Assembly (NCBI GenBank): GCA_025351145.1
Contig: JANXWM010000367.1
Span: forward strand, 1-5,455
DNA from: Chitinophagaceae bacterium
GTDB lineage: Bacteria > Bacteroidota > Bacteroidia > Chitinophagales > Chitinophagaceae
Direction: 5' to 3'
Length of the DNA: 5,455 nt
Each line of letters begins with the position of its first letter. Positions within the stretch are counted from its first letter, which is position 1. This document shows positions 1-4,935 of this stretch, one piece after another. The notes beneath the pieces are model-generated. The model searched no databases. It was not told the origin of the DNA and was given only the letters and a program-made list of their open reading frames with translations. The translations under genes and the position numbers were made by a program.

Positions 1-87
1 CTCAGCTTCTTTATCAATAAAATTTTTGATGAGCCAGGGGCAGGCAATGCGGTCGATCTTTGGGCGTTCGCGTATAATTCATTTCAT
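1..87 (-). pseudogene. ChrB-domain (chromate resistance-type) protein, N-terminal fragment with in-frame stop at codon 3
   Basis: Read from the ATG at 87-85 on the minus strand, the frame is M-K-stop-I-I, then RERPKIDRIACPWLIKNF, then IDKEAE up to the window edge. The RERPKIDRIACPWLI stretch closely resembles, from memory, the start of the short ChrB C-terminal-domain proteins (Chrome_Resist family), which usually begin M-K/N-W-I/V-T-R-E-R-P-K-I-D-R. The third codon is TGA at 81-79, exactly where Trp (TGG) is expected, so a single G-to-A change explains it. No ATG, GTG or TTG lies between this stop and the conserved motif. The ATG at 82 opens another frame that stops within 22 codons. The gene is therefore probably inactive, recoded, started from a rare codon such as ATT, or affected by a sequencing error. 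Family assignment is good although only about 26 residues are visible; the function (chromate resistance or a regulator of it) comes from family knowledge only. Confidence 0.68.
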
Positions 88-142
88 TGATGCAGGCTGT
101 TTATAAAGAAGCGGGACATAAAGTTAAATGTATTTCATTGCT

Positions 143-150
143 CAAATATA
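143..150 (-). promoter_or_regulatory. Candidate -7 promoter element (TAnnTTTG) for the ChrB-like gene
   Basis: The minus strand reads TATATTTG, an exact match to the Bacteroidota -7 consensus TAnnTTTG. It would give a leader of about 49 nt to the ATG at 87. No TTTG box is seen at the expected -33 distance; repeat copy 1 lies directly upstream there. The element is short and the region AT-rich, so this is a candidate only. Confidence 0.33.
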
Positions 151-158
151 TTCCGGAC

Positions 159-209
159 GTACAAGAGTGCGACGCAAGAGGCGATGCCATGAAATTTATT
201 TGCCGGGCC
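159..209 (+). repeat. Dispersed repeat family A, copy 1 (plus orientation)
   Basis: This copy has a 32-bp core (159-190) running from GTACAAG through GCGACGCAAG to GATGCCAT, then 10 nt, then TGCCGGG. The core is identical, base for base, to copy 2 in opposite orientation at 1236-1267. Similarity between the two also extends outward on the GTAC side (ATTGCTCA, variable bases, TTCCG at about 138-155). It lies in the 148-bp gap between the gene at 236-1147 and the ChrB-like fragment. No coding role is visible. Confidence 0.85.
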
Positions 210-235
210 AATAAAAATAATTATTGATGCTGTAT

Positions 236-1147
236 TTATTCTTTACAAACTTCTACTGTAAACCTTAATGCGGGGCGTATAAAATAGCGGTCGTATTTTT
301 TTGCATAACGGGTTATATCGCCATTATTTACCATGTAAAAACCGGCATCATCTTCGTCGTTTACATACTGCATGGACAGCGACCAGCGGTTCTCCATATC
401 GCTTAGCCACTGAATTTTTTCTGTACTTGACTTAAGTGAATCGAATTGTTTTTGGTACTCGGGTGTGTAAATAAATTCGAGGCCAAAAACGAGCCAGTCT
501 TTTGGGCAGGGAATCGCTTTCACGGGCAATTCAAAATCGTTCCATCCCTGCTGGTATGGGTAAACAAGAATGCTGGTATCGGTTAATTCTTTGCCAGGCT
601 TGTGGGTATCTACGTTCCACTCGTACCAGCGCAGGCGAACGGGTACCTGCATATTGGGCACTTTTTCATCTATCAGTATGCTCAGTTTTGTTATATAACC
701 TTTTCTTCCTGAAACATTATCGTAGCGCGACATGATTACCAGTTTTGTTTCGGGGCCGGGCCCAATGTATTGCTTTATGCGCCCTGTTTTTTTATTGAGC
801 ACAAGCTCCTCTGTTTTTCTGCAGTTGGTTACAATTACGGGTGCAAGGCTCTGTATTTCCGGCAGCATTTTTATCAGCATGCTATCTTTAAGTTCTTTGG
901 CACCAATCGTGAATTTTTGAAAGCCGATGAACTGCACAGTTAAAGAATCATTGCTCTTTAAAGAATCGGCTGGCAGCCTGAAGTAACCCCTTATATCTGT
1001 ATAAACAACTTTTTGCTTATAATGATAAAGAACAATTGCGAAGCCAAGCGGTCTGTTATTTGATGCGTCAATAACTTTTGCAGTAATAATTTGGGCATGG
1101 ATAATGGAAAAACAAAACAGAAAAATTACGGTCAACAGCTTTTTCAT
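236..1147 (-). CDS. Exported protein with carboxypeptidase regulatory-like domain
   Basis: This is a 303-residue protein. Residues 1-18 form a signal peptide (MKK, a hydrophobic run, then IHA before Q19), so it is exported to the periplasm or cell surface. Residues of about 20-95 look like a CarboxypepD_reg-like beta-sandwich: ITAKVIDASNNRPLGFAIV, a central YTDIRGYFRLP that matches the usual TD-x-x-G-x-F element, and a closing stretch around VQFIGFQKF. Residues of about 110-300 form a second, beta-rich part (WYEWNVD, PYQQGWNDFELP, FGLEFIYTPE, RYFIRPALRF) that resembles the C-terminal half of many Bacteroidota proteins of this size but has no known activity. No TonB plug or barrel follows, so it is not a TonB-dependent receptor. 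There is no Shine-Dalgarno site; the sequence before the ATG is AT-rich as in its neighbours. It ends in TAA. Repeats A1 and A2 flank it in inverted orientation. Its cellular role is unknown. Confidence 0.85.
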   Translation of the reverse strand: MKKLLTVIFLFCFSIIHAQIITAKVIDASNNRPLGFAIVLYHYKQKVVYTDIRGYFRLPADSLKSNDSLTVQFIGFQKFTIGAKELKDSMLIKMLPEIQSLAPVIVTNCRKTEELVLNKKTGRIKQYIGPGPETKLVIMSRYDNVSGRKGYITKLSILIDEKVPNMQVPVRLRWYEWNVDTHKPGKELTDTSILVYPYQQGWNDFELPVKAIPCPKDWLVFGLEFIYTPEYQKQFDSLKSSTEKIQWLSDMENRWSLSMQYVNDEDDAGFYMVNNGDITRYAKKYDRYFIRPALRFTVEVCKE

Positions 1148-1216
1148 ATACCGAAGTTATTAAGGGGATTGGTATAAAGGAAAACTTTTTTGTTAACGGT
1201 GAATCGTATCTTTTTT

Positions 1217-1267
1217 AACCGGGCATTAGGATTTTATGGCATCGCCTCTTGCGTCGCACTCTTGTAC
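1217..1267 (-). repeat. Dispersed repeat family A, copy 2 (minus orientation)
   Basis: The core is 1236-1267, and its reverse complement is identical over 32 of 32 bases to copy 1. It is followed after 10 nt by TGCCCGG (1218-1225 region), matching the TGCCGG end of copies 1, 4 and 5. On the GTAC side the similarity to copy 1 continues to about 1290 (TTCCG and ATTGCTCA in matching positions). It occupies most of the 169-bp gap between the genes at 236-1147 and 1317-2153. Confidence 0.85.
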
Positions 1268-1316
1268 TTTCGGAACAATGATGAGCAATTCCCTGTGCGG
1301 CTTTACTTATAATCAC

Positions 1317-2153
1317 TCAAAGCCTTATCCGGTAAGCAGCAGATAGTTTTATAAACAAGCCATCTCCCCATTGCAAATCCTGCAGGTAATCTTTATTATG
1401 GCCATAACCGGTGCGCAGTTTACGCATAATGCCATAACCCGGCTCCAGTGTAAAAACAACATGTTTGGCAGGATAATAATCAAGGTATGCAGATAGCTGG
1501 TTATCATCAATACGTATATAGCTGCCATTACTTAGTTTGTACGAATTTGTAATAGCACGAAATGTACCGCCTGCATAAAAATGGTTACTGAGTTTATGCT
1601 CGTAAGTTAACCTTCCGGGCAACACACCAAACAAATTATTGCGCTCATCTATGCGCCAGTCAATACCCGCAAGCGGCATTACGAACACGCCAAAAAAATC
1701 ATTATTTACAAAGAGGCCAAATTTGTAAGTAAGGTTTGTTTTCTTTATATAGTTTGCCAGCAATACCCCGCCCATTTGAAAACTGTTTTGCAGTTTTAAT
1801 CCTTCGCTGTTAAAGCGGGGAATAGCTGTAGCGGTTAGCGACCAATGATTTTTATCTAATGGAATTACAGCACTTATTGCCAATGCAATGCTGCTTACAG
1901 AAGGCAGGTAATTTTTATTTTCTGCAGAATCAATATTCCAGTTTTCATAAAACGGGCTAAATACAATAAGTCCCCGGTTCTTTAGTCTTAAGGGAAGATC
2001 GGAGCCAATATAGGTATGTGTAAAAGGCGTTGCATTCTTATGCTTATTCTCAAAAGCGTTTGTGTACCTAATGTTGAATGGGTCTACATAAGGCTGGCTA
2101 AAAGTTTTGATGCCAATGAGGCTTAGTATTAAAGGAAGTAAATTCTTTATCAT
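1317..2153 (-). CDS. DUF6268-type outer-membrane beta-barrel protein
   Basis: This is a 278-residue protein. Residues 1-19 form a signal peptide (MIKNLLPLILSLIGIKTFS, cleavage before Q20). The rest alternates polar and hydrophobic residues in the manner of barrel strands, with many aromatic residues at strand edges. The segment FFGVFVMPLAGIDWRIDERNNLFGVLPG (residues 153-180; key residues F-G-V-F, P-L, G-I-D-W and L-F-G-V-L-P-G) is typical of the DUF6268 family as I recall it. The protein ends in a strand, LFIKLSAAYRIRL, fitting a barrel-closing beta-signal although the last residue is Leu rather than Phe. The expected location is the outer membrane; the substrate or function is unknown. It lies 63 bp downstream of the gene at 2217-2981 in the same direction, so co-transcription is possible. 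The stop codon is TGA. Confidence 0.8.
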   Translation of the reverse strand: MIKNLLPLILSLIGIKTFSQPYVDPFNIRYTNAFENKHKNATPFTHTYIGSDLPLRLKNRGLIVFSPFYENWNIDSAENKNYLPSVSSIALAISAVIPLDKNHWSLTATAIPRFNSEGLKLQNSFQMGGVLLANYIKKTNLTYKFGLFVNNDFFGVFVMPLAGIDWRIDERNNLFGVLPGRLTYEHKLSNHFYAGGTFRAITNSYKLSNGSYIRIDDNQLSAYLDYYPAKHVVFTLEPGYGIMRKLRTGYGHNKDYLQDLQWGDGLFIKLSAAYRIRL

Positions 2154-2216
2154 GGGGCAAATAATTTCAAATTGGATTCAATAAAAATTTCAGCATATAA
2201 ATTTACAAAATACCGG

Positions 2217-2981
2217 TTAAAATTTGAAACCAACCGATACTGTAATATCACCTATGAGTGAATTAACTTTTGTTCCGTTGAAAGTAGATTTAACCTGATT
2301 AGGTGAAGTAAGTGTAACGGCTTCAATTGAAGCAGGTGCAAATAACATTGCATCGCCCCTTAATGCCATAAAAAATACTTTACCGTTTATAAATCGCCAC
2401 GAGGCTGTTGAAGATATCCCCGGCTGCAGGGCATTTTTCTTATCTGCTATTGTATTTGCTTCCCTGGTAATAGCATCAAAAGCAAGTGCAGGCCCAATAC
2501 CAATGGCTAAAGACCGCACCTTATTTGAAAAGATATAATGAGCAGTTAAAGCAGATATGCCGAAAGTATATTTCAACCGGTTGCCATCAGAAATATTATC
2601 AGTTGAGGTAACATCAAAGCCTTCTACTGAGCTTTTCATTTTACCATAGCTTAATTCAATAAATTTTCCATTTTTTAATTCCCGGCCATAGCGTATCCAG
2701 GATATCCCTTTATTATGCGAATTTTTTGGATATTGATCGTTCAAACTGATTGAACCCAAATCAGGAAAAATATCTATAAATGGAATTATGTCACCCAGCC
2801 TGTAGCTTATCCTGTCGCCAAAACCGGCAGAGCTCATCGCCGAGTTCAATTTACTTTCTACGCCACCATAGAACCGGCCACCTTCTATGCTTATATAATT
2901 TTTTTGTGCAAATAATGAAGTTGGCAAACAAAAGCAAAAGAAGATGAAAGATGAAAGCAGGGTGCTGTTATTCTTTTTCAT
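2217..2981 (-). CDS. Hypothetical outer-membrane beta-barrel-like protein
   Basis: This is a 254-residue protein whose family I do not recognise. Residues 1-25 form a clear signal peptide (MKKNN, a hydrophobic Phe/Cys/Leu-rich run, then SLFA before Q26). The mature part has repeated amphipathic strand patterns separated by polar turns (for example WIRYGRELKNGKFIELSYG at 95-113, RSLAIGIGPALAFDA at 156-170, KVFFMALRGDAMLF at 201-214). It ends DITVSVGFKF, with a C-terminal Phe as in proteins inserted by the BAM machinery. The size, about 230 residues after cleavage, fits a barrel of roughly 8 to 12 strands. The ATG at 2981 is followed by MKK as expected for an exported protein. It is probably the first gene of a short minus-strand unit with 1317-2153. 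No enzymatic motif is visible. Confidence 0.75.
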   Translation of the reverse strand: MKKNNSTLLSSFIFFCFCLPTSLFAQKNYISIEGGRFYGGVESKLNSAMSSAGFGDRISYRLGDIIPFIDIFPDLGSISLNDQYPKNSHNKGISWIRYGRELKNGKFIELSYGKMKSSVEGFDVTSTDNISDGNRLKYTFGISALTAHYIFSNKVRSLAIGIGPALAFDAITREANTIADKKNALQPGISSTASWRFINGKVFFMALRGDAMLFAPASIEAVTLTSPNQVKSTFNGTKVNSLIGDITVSVGFKF

Positions 2982-3027
2982 AATAGAAGGGTATTTAATG
3001 TTTTAAATTGATTGGTACTTTCAATAA

Positions 3028-3035
3028 CAAACCTA
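3028..3035 (-). promoter_or_regulatory. Candidate -7 promoter element for the gene at 2217-2981
   Basis: The minus strand reads TAGGTTTG, an exact TAnnTTTG match, placing the likely transcript start near 3021 and giving a leader of about 40 nt. A TTTG at the -33 position is not evident. This is a candidate based on consensus and placement only. Confidence 0.4.
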
Positions 3036-3272
3036 AATACTAATCTGTCCTTTTGGTAATTGATAAACGCAGTGCGGATATGCTAAATAGTAACGCTCCA
3101 TTTTTATTCTTCCTGTACCCGTAATGAAAACTGTTTTTTGCAATTGCTGCTTACAGTTATTGGTGATTAAGCAGTTTTTGCAAATAACTGTTTCCTTGTT
3201 TGCAGTAAATGCAAAAAAACAATGTGTTGCATTGTGGTTGTTGAACCCAAATTTTGCAGTAGAATTTTTTTT

Positions 3273-3302
3273 GAGCCGATAGTGAGCGGAGCCGAACTAC
3301 AG
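3273..3302 (+). repeat. GAGCCGA-type short repeat next to family A copy 3
   Basis: A GC-rich island in AT-rich DNA contains GAGCCGA twice (3273-3279 and 3289-3295) around AGTGAGCG. It follows a run of eight T. The GAGCGGAGCCGAA-like sequence resembles a short repeat often seen between genes in Bacteroidota, judging from memory. Only one copy is present here, so family membership is inferred. Confidence 0.45.
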
Positions 3303-3308
3303 ATTTTT

Positions 3309-3340
3309 ATGGCATCGTACCTTGCGTCGCACACTTGTAC
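3309..3340 (-). repeat. Dispersed repeat family A, copy 3 (minus orientation)
   Basis: The 32-bp core matches copy 1 at 28 of 32 positions; three of the four differences sit together at the variable point just after GCGACGCAAG. Upstream of GTAC the similarity to copy 1 continues (GCTCA, two bases, TATATTC; about 3343-3356). The TGCCGG end is degenerate here (AGTTCGG). Confidence 0.82.
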
Positions 3341-3417
3341 AGTAGAATATAACTGAGCTTTTAACAGCCAATTCAACCAATGCAAAATCCGGGTTGAAAG
3401 TTAATACAGGTTATACA

Positions 3418-3469
3418 GTACAAGTGTGCGACGCAAGGGACGCTTAATACATGTTCCTTATGCCGGGTT
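3418..3469 (+). repeat. Dispersed repeat family A, copy 4 (plus orientation)
   Basis: The first 21 bases, GTACAAGTGTG onward to GCAAGG, are identical to copy 3 read on the other strand. After that it diverges to GACGCTTAATACAT where the other copies have GATGCCAT, then ends in TGCCGGGTT (3461-3469). It lies just after the purM stop codon, in the likely 3' untranslated region of that gene. Confidence 0.8.
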
Positions 3470-3498
3470 CAAAATATTAAGTATTGAACTTATAAAGT

Positions 3499-4731
3499 TT
3501 AATAAACGATTTGTTTGTTGCCAGCAAGCAGTGCCAACACTTTTTTATCGGAAGCTTCAACCCTTCCTACAACTTTTGCTTCAATATTAAAATTCGCCGC
3601 TTCATAGATCATTTTTTCTGCAGAATCTGCATCGGTAAATATTTCCAGGCGGTGGCCCATATTAAATACCTGGTACATTTCACGGTCATCAGAGCCGGAA
3701 TTTTCCTGTATCAGTTTAAATATTGGCGGTACTTTAAACAGGTTATCTTTTATAATTTTCAATGGCTGCGGCAAATATTTCAGGCACTTGGTTTGCCCGC
3801 CGCCGCTGCAATGTATTACACCGTCAATTTTATCAAAATATGCTTCCAGCAATACTTTCATGAGTGGGGCATAAGTTCTTGTCGGGCTTAGAATAAGCTT
3901 GCCGATAGTCGTTTGCAGTTTGTGGTTTGCAGTTTGCAGTTCAATGGTATCCGTCATTTTATTTTTGCCGATATAAACTACTTCATCGTTCAACTTTGGC
4001 TCAAAGGTTTCAGGGTATTTTTCTGCATAAAATTTGCTAAGTACATCGTGCCTCGCACTGGTTAAGCCGTTGCTGCCGAGGCCGCTGTTGTATTCAGTTT
4101 CGTAAGTTGCCTGGCCGTAACTGGCAAAGCCAACAATTACGTTTCCTGGTTTTATATTATTGTTGGTAATGATCTTGTTTTTTGGCCAGCGTGCCGTCAT
4201 CGTGCCGTTTACAGCAATGGTTCTTACCACATCGCCAACATCCGCGGTTTCGCCGCCGAGGTAATGAATATTTACACCAAACTTTTTTAGCTCATCAAAA
4301 AATTCCTGTGTACCGTTGATTACCTGCTCCAGTACTTCTCCGGAAATGATGGTTTTATTGCGGTCGATTGTGCTGGAAAATAAAATATTATCATACACAC
4401 CCACACATAAAAGATCGTCAAGATTCATGGCCACGGCATCCTGTGCAATGCCTTTCCAAACGCTTATGTCGCCGGTCTCTTTCCAGTACAGGTAGGCCAA
4501 AATGCTTTTGGTTCCGGCACCATCGGCGTGCATAATGTTTATGTGATCATGAGATCCTCCAATAAAATCGGGGTACATTTTGCAGAAAGCGTTTTCGTAC
4601 AAACCCATATCTAATTTCTGTATGGCAGCATGCACTTCTTCTTTTTGAGCCGATACACCACGTTTAGAATATAAGCCCCCATCCCCTGAAGGGGAGTATT
4701 GAACACTCATCGGTATAAAATTGTTGTTCAT
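3499..4731 (-). CDS. purM: Phosphoribosylformylglycinamidine cyclo-ligase (AIR synthase), long Bacteroidota form
   Basis: This enzyme closes the imidazole ring of purines, converting formylglycinamidine ribonucleotide and ATP to AIR in the cytoplasm. It is about 410 residues long, against about 345 for classical PurM and about 390 for the Bacteroidota form. Counting from an alternative ATG at 4749, it shows RGVSAQKEEVHAAI (30-43), HADGAGTKS (74-82), WKGIAQDAVAMNLDDLLCVG (98-117), GGETADVGD (165-173), GSNGLTSARHD (225-235), SPTRTYAP (288-295), HCSGGGQTK (313-321) and FNMGHRLEI (362-370), in the order expected for the two AIR-synthase domains. I prefer the ATG at 4731: the six codons before it belong to repeat copy 5, and it follows an A-rich tract. 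The ATG at 4710 is also possible. Two repeats lie in frame inside the gene: one at residues about 18-26 (YSPSGDGGL) and a heptamer array at about 269-281. It is divergent from ribF. Assignment as AIR synthase rather than a related paralogue is likely, not proven. Confidence 0.85.
   Translation of the reverse strand: MNNNFIPMSVQYSPSGDGGLYSKRGVSAQKEEVHAAIQKLDMGLYENAFCKMYPDFIGGSHDHINIMHADGAGTKSILAYLYWKETGDISVWKGIAQDAVAMNLDDLLCVGVYDNILFSSTIDRNKTIISGEVLEQVINGTQEFFDELKKFGVNIHYLGGETADVGDVVRTIAVNGTMTARWPKNKIITNNNIKPGNVIVGFASYGQATYETEYNSGLGSNGLTSARHDVLSKFYAEKYPETFEPKLNDEVVYIGKNKMTDTIELQTANHKLQTTIGKLILSPTRTYAPLMKVLLEAYFDKIDGVIHCSGGGQTKCLKYLPQPLKIIKDNLFKVPPIFKLIQENSGSDDREMYQVFNMGHRLEIFTDADSAEKMIYEAANFNIEAKVVGRVEASDKKVLALLAGNKQIVY
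3911..3942 (-). repeat. GTTTGCA heptamer array inside purM
   Basis: On the plus strand there are four consecutive 7-bp units: GTTTGCA, GTTTGTG, GTTTGCA, GTTTGCA, followed by GTTC. On the coding strand they read as ELQTANHKLQTT, because three 7-bp units equal seven codons and the frame stays open. It lies in a loop-like stretch between MTDTI and GKLILSPTRTYAP, where this family is variable in length and sequence. Similar LQTAN-type peptides occur where such arrays enter reading frames in other Bacteroidota (recalled, not checked). Confidence 0.8.
4673..4697 (+). repeat. GC-rich palindromic repeat family B, copy 1, inside the purM 5' end
   Basis: The plus strand reads AAGCCCCC, two bases, then CCCCTGAAGGGG. 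The CCCCT-GAAGGGG part is an inverted repeat able to form a hairpin. The reverse complement of 4895-4919 matches it at 20 of 25 positions. In purM it encodes YSPSGDGGL; removing 27 nt would leave MSVQ joined to YSKRGVSA, the usual family N-terminus. Confidence 0.75.
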
Positions 4732-4742
4732 AATTTTTTTAT

Positions 4743-4806
4743 CCGGCATTGGTTTTTCATGGCATCCCCCGAAGCTTCGGGGTCTTGCGTCGCGCCCTTC
4801 TACTAC
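4743..4806 (-). repeat. Dispersed repeat family A, copy 5, with inserted palindrome
   Basis: On the minus strand it reads GTAGTAGAAGGGCGCGACG, then CAAGA, a 16-bp palindrome, GATGCCATGAAAAA, CCAA and TGCCGG. The order and the 10-nt spacing between GATGCCAT and TGCCGG match copies 1 and 2. The left part is more diverged (GAAGGGCGCGACG). It sits in the 5' untranslated region or start region of purM, and its last bases, ATGCCGG, include the upstream ATG at 4749. Confidence 0.75.
4767..4782. repeat. 16-bp perfect palindrome nested in repeat A copy 5
   Basis: CCCCGAAGCTTCGGGG is its own reverse complement. It replaces the 2-3 variable bases found at this point in the other family A copies (AGG, GTA, GGA). 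In RNA it would form a stable GC-rich hairpin about 35 nt before the preferred purM start codon. Confidence 0.85.
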
Positions 4807-4850
4807 AAATTATGTGGCAACAGGAAACAGCCGAATACAATACTTTGCTG

Positions 4851-4858
4851 CAAAAGTA
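4851..4858 (-). promoter_or_regulatory. Candidate -7 promoter element for purM
   Basis: The minus strand reads TACTTTTG, an exact TAnnTTTG match. Transcription would start near 4844 and yield a leader of about 113 nt carrying repeat A copy 5. The element overlaps an inverted repeat, TACTTTG-CTG-CAAAAGTA. No clear -33 box is visible. Confidence 0.42.
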
Positions 4859-4894
4859 AAGGTTGCAGTTTTGAATTAATGCATCAATTTTATT

Positions 4895-4919
4895 GCCCCC
4901 CTTTAGGGGCCGGGGGCTT
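4895..4919 (-). repeat. GC-rich palindromic repeat family B, copy 2, before ribF
   Basis: The plus strand reads GCCCCCCTTTAGGGG, then CCGGGGGCTT. Its reverse complement gives AAGCCCCC, GG, CCCCTAAAGGGG, matching copy 1 at 20 of 25 positions in inverted orientation. It ends at the first base of the candidate ribF -7 element and fills the spacer where a -33 box would be expected. Confidence 0.75.
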
Positions 4920-4926
4920 ATATTTG
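4919..4926 (+). promoter_or_regulatory. Candidate -7 promoter element for ribF
   Basis: TATATTTG is an exact TAnnTTTG match ending 9 nt before the ribF ATG. The transcript would start around 4933, giving a nearly leaderless mRNA. The nearest TTG upstream (4893-4895) is 23 nt from the element, longer than the usual spacing of about 19, and the gap is filled by repeat B copy 2. Confidence 0.5.
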
Positions 4927-4935
4927 CGCCACTTT

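Larger units (their letters stand above)
2982..3498. other. Gene-free, repeat-rich intergenic region
   Basis: No credible gene lies in these 517 bases. The open frame at 3167-3385 (minus) reads through repeat copy 3 and the neighbouring GAGCCGA repeat, has no recognisable protein features, and is best seen as chance. The stretch of about 3125-3260 is AT-rich with several loosely repeated TTTTGCA-like blocks and small inverted repeats. The rest holds family A copies 3 and 4, a GAGCCGA-type repeat, and a candidate promoter for the gene at 2217-2981. No tRNA or clear small RNA was seen. Confidence 0.7.

Noticed and set aside
3213..3235. Possible minus-strand intrinsic terminator (ACAATG-caaca-CATTGT followed by T-run)
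   Set aside because: The stem is only 6 bp with two G:C pairs and lies about 265 bp beyond the purM stop codon; too weak to call.
3125..3260. Loose series of TTTTGCA-like blocks and small inverted repeats suggesting a decayed array or small RNA
   Set aside because: Unit sequence and spacing are irregular and there is no conserved fold or promoter to support an RNA gene or CRISPR array.
3167..3385. 72-residue minus-strand open frame in the intergenic region
   Set aside because: It reads through repeat copy 3 and the GAGCCGA repeat, has no signal peptide, domain or start context, and its composition follows the repeats.
3467..3489. Inverted repeat GTTCAA/TTGAAC right after purM
   Set aside because: Six-bp AT-rich arms, 11-nt loop and no T-run; it does not look like a terminator and is within chance for AT-rich DNA.
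3511..3891. 126-residue plus-strand open frame opposite purM
   Set aside because: It lies wholly antisense to well-conserved purM codons and has no recognisable domain; a shadow frame.
4643..4656. TTTTTGAGCCGATA in purM, shared with the intergenic stretch near 3268-3281
   Set aside because: In purM it encodes the conserved VSAQK part of the family motif, so the DNA match is most likely coincidence.
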